Source: Chitinophagaceae bacterium (lineage in GTDB: Bacteria > Bacteroidota > Bacteroidia > Chitinophagales > Chitinophagaceae). Taken from it: DNA of 64,000 nucleotides. Positions 61,660 to 64,000 of this stretch are shown one piece after another. Within the stretch, counting starts at the first letter, position 1. Each line of letters begins with the position of its first letter. Under the pieces are notes generated by a model. The model ran no database searches, was not told where the DNA came from, and was given only the letters and a program-made list of their open reading frames with translations. Location of the stretch: NCBI GenBank assembly GCA_025923075.1, contig JAICGN010000001.1, positions 1 through 64,000 of the forward strand, read 5' to 3'. Position numbers and translations under genes: made by a program.

Positions 61660-62124
61660 ATGATAAAATATGTCGGGTTGTTAGTTATTGCAGTTTTTTG
61701 TTTTGGATGTAAAGAAAGAGCTGAAAAGCCGGCTTTGGAAACTGCATTGACTGAAAAAGAAGTCAGAGATTTCGTAAACGATTATGATACTATGTGGGCA
61801 AATCGTGACACTTCTGCAATGAAAGAAGCAATGGCGGAGGAATATATTTATTTTACGTCTGTTGGAAGCACTACTGACAGAAAAAAAATATTAGGTTGGT
61901 TTGTGCCGGCGGATAAATATAAAGTTGATACTGCAATACGTAGTGAGATCGATGTCACTATTCACGGAAACACGGCTATTGTCAGCAGCCGATGGGTCGG
62001 TAGTGGAAGTTTTGATGGTGAAAAGTTCAGGGATGATCAGCGATGCAGTCTTACTATTCAAAAAGAGAATGGAAAAATTAAGCTCATCTCAGAACATTGT
62101 ACTCAAATTGTCAACCAGCATTAA
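61660..62124 (+). CDS. NTF2-like (SnoaL/DUF4440-type) lipoprotein
   Basis: The 154-residue protein starts with MIKYVGLLVIAVFCFGC, a lipoprotein signal with Cys about residue 17. The rest is an NTF2-like cone: VRDFVNDYDTMWANRDTSAMKEAMAEEYIYFTSVGSTTDRKKILGWF, then HGNTAIVSSRWVGSG and DDQRCSLTIQKENGKIKLISEHC. Such domains are small ligand-binding or enzymatic pockets. It lies 9 bases after the BNR gene. Its 3' end is close to or overlaps the epimerase frame. Confidence 0.8.
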   Translation: MIKYVGLLVIAVFCFGCKERAEKPALETALTEKEVRDFVNDYDTMWANRDTSAMKEAMAEEYIYFTSVGSTTDRKKILGWFVPADKYKVDTAIRSEIDVTIHGNTAIVSSRWVGSGSFDGEKFRDDQRCSLTIQKENGKIKLISEHCTQIVNQH

Positions 62125-62138
62125 TTCATTTGCAATTC

Positions 62139-63194
62139 GTGAAAAACAAACCAATAACAAAATCCTTTCCCGGTGCGCCCTTTAGGGGATTAGGGGGCTG
62201 GACATTTCATTGTATAGATGCGCATACCTGTGGTAATCCGGTCAGACTAGTTGCGGAAGGTGGACCCGAGCTGGAAGGAAATAATATGAGTGAGAAGCGG
62301 CAACATTTTTTAAAAGCATATGACTGGATAAGGAAAGGATTAATGTTCGAGCCCCGCGGTCATGATATGATGAGTGGAAGTATTCTCTATCCACCTCATG
62401 ATCCGCAAAATGATTTTGCAGTGTTGTTTATTGAAACAAGTGGTTGTCTCCCGATGTGCGGCCATGGTACGATTGGGACAATTACAATGGCAATTGAAGA
62501 AGGATTGATAATTCCAAAAACGCCTGGTACGATAAAAATGGAAGCACCAGCCGGTCTTGTTAATATCACTTACAAACAAGAAGGAAAGAAAGTGAGTTCA
62601 GTTAAACTTATCAACGTTCCGGCTTTTCTGGACAGAGAGGGAATAACTGCTCAATGTCCTGAATTGGGTGAATTGGTAATCGATGTTTCTTATGGAGGAA
62701 ATTTTTATGCGATCGTTGATGTTCAAAAAAACTTTAAAGGTCTTCAACATTATCCCGCAGATAAATTAATTGGATGGGCAAGGGAGCTTCGTAAAAATAT
62801 CAATGCCAACTATGAATTTGTGCATCCTGGAGATCCAACGATCAATGGTTGTTCGCACATTCTTTGGACTGGCGCCGTACTTGATAAAATATCAACTGCA
62901 CGCAACGCGGTATTCTACGGCGATAAAGCCATTGATCGTTCTCCATGCGGTACGGGAACTTCAGCAAGAATGGCGCAATGGTATGCAAAAGGAAAATTGA
63001 AAAAAGGTGATGTATTTGTCCATGAAAGTATAATTGGTAGTAAATTCAATGGCACAATTGAAGAGGAGTTAAAGGTGAATGGAAAGCCGGCAATACGACC
63101 GGGTATCGAAGGATGGGCAAAGATTTATGGATACAATACAATTAGCATAGATAAAGATGATGATCCGTATGCGTATGGGTTCCAGGTCGTATAA
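62139..63194 (+). CDS. 4-hydroxyproline epimerase (proline racemase family)
   Basis: The enzyme epimerises trans-4-hydroxy-L-proline to cis-4-hydroxy-D-proline. The two catalytic Cys are in CLPMCGHGTIG and RSPCGTGTSARMA. The segment FHCIDAHTCGNPVRLVAEGGP and DPTINGCSHILWTG are also conserved. The GTG at 62139 gives MKNKPITKSFPGAPFRGLGGWTFHCIDAHT..., 351 residues. Homologs begin just before the TFHCIDAHT stretch. A C-rich repeat at 62176-62200 lies where the native start would be expected and reads in frame as about eight codons. A TTCATTTG element (one mismatch) is 7 nt before the GTG. Confidence 0.92.
   Translation: MKNKPITKSFPGAPFRGLGGWTFHCIDAHTCGNPVRLVAEGGPELEGNNMSEKRQHFLKAYDWIRKGLMFEPRGHDMMSGSILYPPHDPQNDFAVLFIETSGCLPMCGHGTIGTITMAIEEGLIIPKTPGTIKMEAPAGLVNITYKQEGKKVSSVKLINVPAFLDREGITAQCPELGELVIDVSYGGNFYAIVDVQKNFKGLQHYPADKLIGWARELRKNINANYEFVHPGDPTINGCSHILWTGAVLDKISTARNAVFYGDKAIDRSPCGTGTSARMAQWYAKGKLKKGDVFVHESIIGSKFNGTIEEELKVNGKPAIRPGIEGWAKIYGYNTISIDKDDDPYAYGFQVV
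62176..62200 (+). repeat. C-rich repeat inside the 5' end of the epimerase gene
   Basis: CGCCCTTTAGGGGATTAGGG followed by GGCTG is a right-type copy, in frame, immediately before the conserved N-terminal strand. Copies at 233, 25657 and 26957 lie just before the ATG of their genes; this one is within the frame. Confidence 0.65.
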
Positions 63195-63213
63195 ATTTGA
63201 ACAGTGAAAATAT

Positions 63214-63276
63214 ATCTCACAGATGGCACGGATTTTCACGGATTAAATTCTGTTTGAATCTGTGAAATCTGTGAGA
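63214..63276. repeat. Inverted repeat of ATCTCACAGAT type
   Basis: TCTCACAGAT (63215-63224) and ATCTGTGAGA (63267-63276) pair perfectly, with CACGGATTTTCACGGATT and AATCTGTGAAATCTGTGAG as internal repeats. It fills the gap between the epimerase and YciI genes. Confidence 0.65.
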
Positions 63277-63287
63277 AAAGAATAATA

Positions 63288-63578
63288 ATGAACCAGTATT
63301 TGATTATAGCGCAGGATGGGAAAGATGGTGAGGCTTTGAACAGGCGAAAACAAGTAAGGCCATTGCATCTTGCCGGTGCAAAAAAATTAAAGGAGAATAA
63401 CAACTTTGTTATCGGAGGTGCTATGCTGGATGACGAGGGCAATATGCGCGGGTCAATTATGATCGTTCAGTTTGAAACGCAAGACGAATTTCAAAAGTGG
63501 TATGATAACGAACCATATATTACAGGTGGAGTTTGGAGAGAGATCGAATTGAAGCCGTTCAGGGTAGCAGATGTGTAA
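63288..63578 (+). CDS. YciI-family protein
   Basis: The 96-residue YciI-like ferredoxin-fold protein shows YLIIAQDGKDGEALNRRKQVRPLHLAGAKKLKE, VIGGAMLDDEGNMRGSIMIVQFETQDEFQKWYDNEPYITGGVW. The His and Asp at the family's putative active site (RPLHL and the YDNEPY tail) are present. Specific function unknown. It follows the hydroxyproline epimerase and may be part of the same unit. Confidence 0.87.
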   Translation: MNQYLIIAQDGKDGEALNRRKQVRPLHLAGAKKLKENNNFVIGGAMLDDEGNMRGSIMIVQFETQDEFQKWYDNEPYITGGVWREIELKPFRVADV

Positions 63579-63875
63579 CCCCCAAACCCCCTAAAGGGGG
63601 CTTGCCGGGACACAAGGCACAGTGGTTTATAAATCCCGTAGGGATTAATTATGAATAGCCCCGGGCTAAAGCCCGGGGAATAAGAATCCAGAGAGTACAA
63701 GAACTCCGTAGAAGTTCAACATTTGATCGACAAAAAAATAGAATTGGTAAGAGCTTTCGGAGAATGCCGAATAGATTTTTTTGGCGCACAAGAGCGCGTC
63801 CCTTCGACAAGCTCAGGGTAAACTGCACAAAAGGTTAATAATACTCCGATAGTTATCGGAACAAAAACGGGCTAC
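63579..63875. repeat. Cluster of intergenic repeats upstream of the last gene
   Basis: About 300 bases without a gene. They contain a left-type C-rich copy at the YciI stop (CCCCCAAACCCCCTAAAGGG), an AATCCCGTAGGGATT palindrome (63634-63648), GCCCCGGGCTAAAGCCCGGG (63657-63676), AACTCCGTAGAAGTT and the TCCCTTCGACAAGCTCAGGG element (63799-63818). TCCGATAGTTATCGGA (63845-63860) is a further palindrome. No promoter could be identified with confidence. Confidence 0.6.
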
Positions 63876-64000
63876 ATGAAAAAAATATATTTCGTATTTA
63901 TTGCGGGGGCCATATCTGTAAAAGGTTTTTCTCAAACGAAATTGCAGAAAATTGAACCTATAAGTTTTTCGCAGGTAAATATCACCGATGAATTCTGGAA
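63876..64000 (+). CDS. DUF1680/GH127-like enzyme, N-terminal fragment (runs off the window)
   Basis: The first 41 residues are visible: a signal peptide (MKKIYFVFIAGAISVKGFSQ) and then the start of the mature protein with IEPISFSQVNITDEFW. The pattern (V/I)-x-(I/L)-x-D-x-FW a few residues after a Pro is typical of the N-terminus of DUF1680 family beta-L-arabinofuranosidases (GH127, GH146 and relatives). The rest of the gene is beyond the window, so the call rests on a short motif. Its position beside the hydroxyproline genes makes GH127 attractive. Confidence 0.55.
   Translation, partial: MKKIYFVFIAGAISVKGFSQTKLQKIEPISFSQVNITDEFW

Overview
The window looks like a chromosomal segment of a Bacteroidota bacterium, most likely of the Chitinophagaceae/Chitinophagales type. 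The evidence is an AT-rich genome, promoters of the Bacteroidota form TAnnTTTG instead of TATAAT, a TamL-type lipoprotein Omp85, a type IX secretion plug-domain protein, DUF4954, DUF5362, a bifunctional DAHP synthase/chorismate mutase and many short Bacteroidota-style intergenic repeats. No rRNA, tRNA, CRISPR array, phage or transposase gene was found. The one stable RNA is the SRP RNA.

Layout. 0-11 kb: tail of era, der, then a minus-strand block (DUF4954, glmS, mgtE, a CHRD lipoprotein, mutS) with a small SET-domain gene. 11-20 kb: RNA methyltransferase, UbiA-type prenyltransferase, ruvX, def, a broken four-helix-bundle (S23/IVP) gene between inverted heptamer repeats, rluD, lipB, a PLP deaminase and a nucleotidyltransferase. 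20-22 kb: an ECF sigma factor coupled to a membrane trypsin-like protease with an anti-sigma-like N-terminus. 22-30 kb: an aromatic amino acid operon (pheA, aminotransferase, tyrA, DAHP synthase/chorismate mutase, aroB, aroA, aroC) behind what reads as a complete transcription attenuator with a Phe/Tyr/Trp-rich leader peptide. 30-41 kb: envelope genes (L,D-transpeptidase, RlpA, OmpA/TSP3, FadL-like porin), proS and three small membrane proteins. 41-47 kb: RDD, SpoIIM, DUF4129, DUF4350, MoxR and DUF58, a membrane-associated MoxR cluster. 47-55 kb: truB, TamL, an SpoU methyltransferase, a LolC/FtsX-like permease, a T9SS plug protein, a transaldolase and the SRP RNA. 55-64 kb: a plus-strand catabolic block with a DHDPS-family enzyme, a DUF4038 glycosidase-like protein, an alpha-ketoglutarate-semialdehyde-type dehydrogenase, 4-hydroxyproline epimerase and the start of a DUF1680/GH127-like enzyme. 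It suggests use of hydroxyproline, possibly from plant hydroxyproline-rich glycoproteins.

Most notable: (i) the pheA attenuator, whose leader ORF, three mutually exclusive pairings and terminator can all be read directly; (ii) a promoter/start geometry, calibrated on the SRP RNA, that implies several leaderless mRNAs; (iii) several families of short repeats that fill intergenic space from stop codon to start codon, supply stop codons, and also sit in frame inside genes (mutS, lipB, the aminotransferase, the hydroxyproline epimerase N-terminus).
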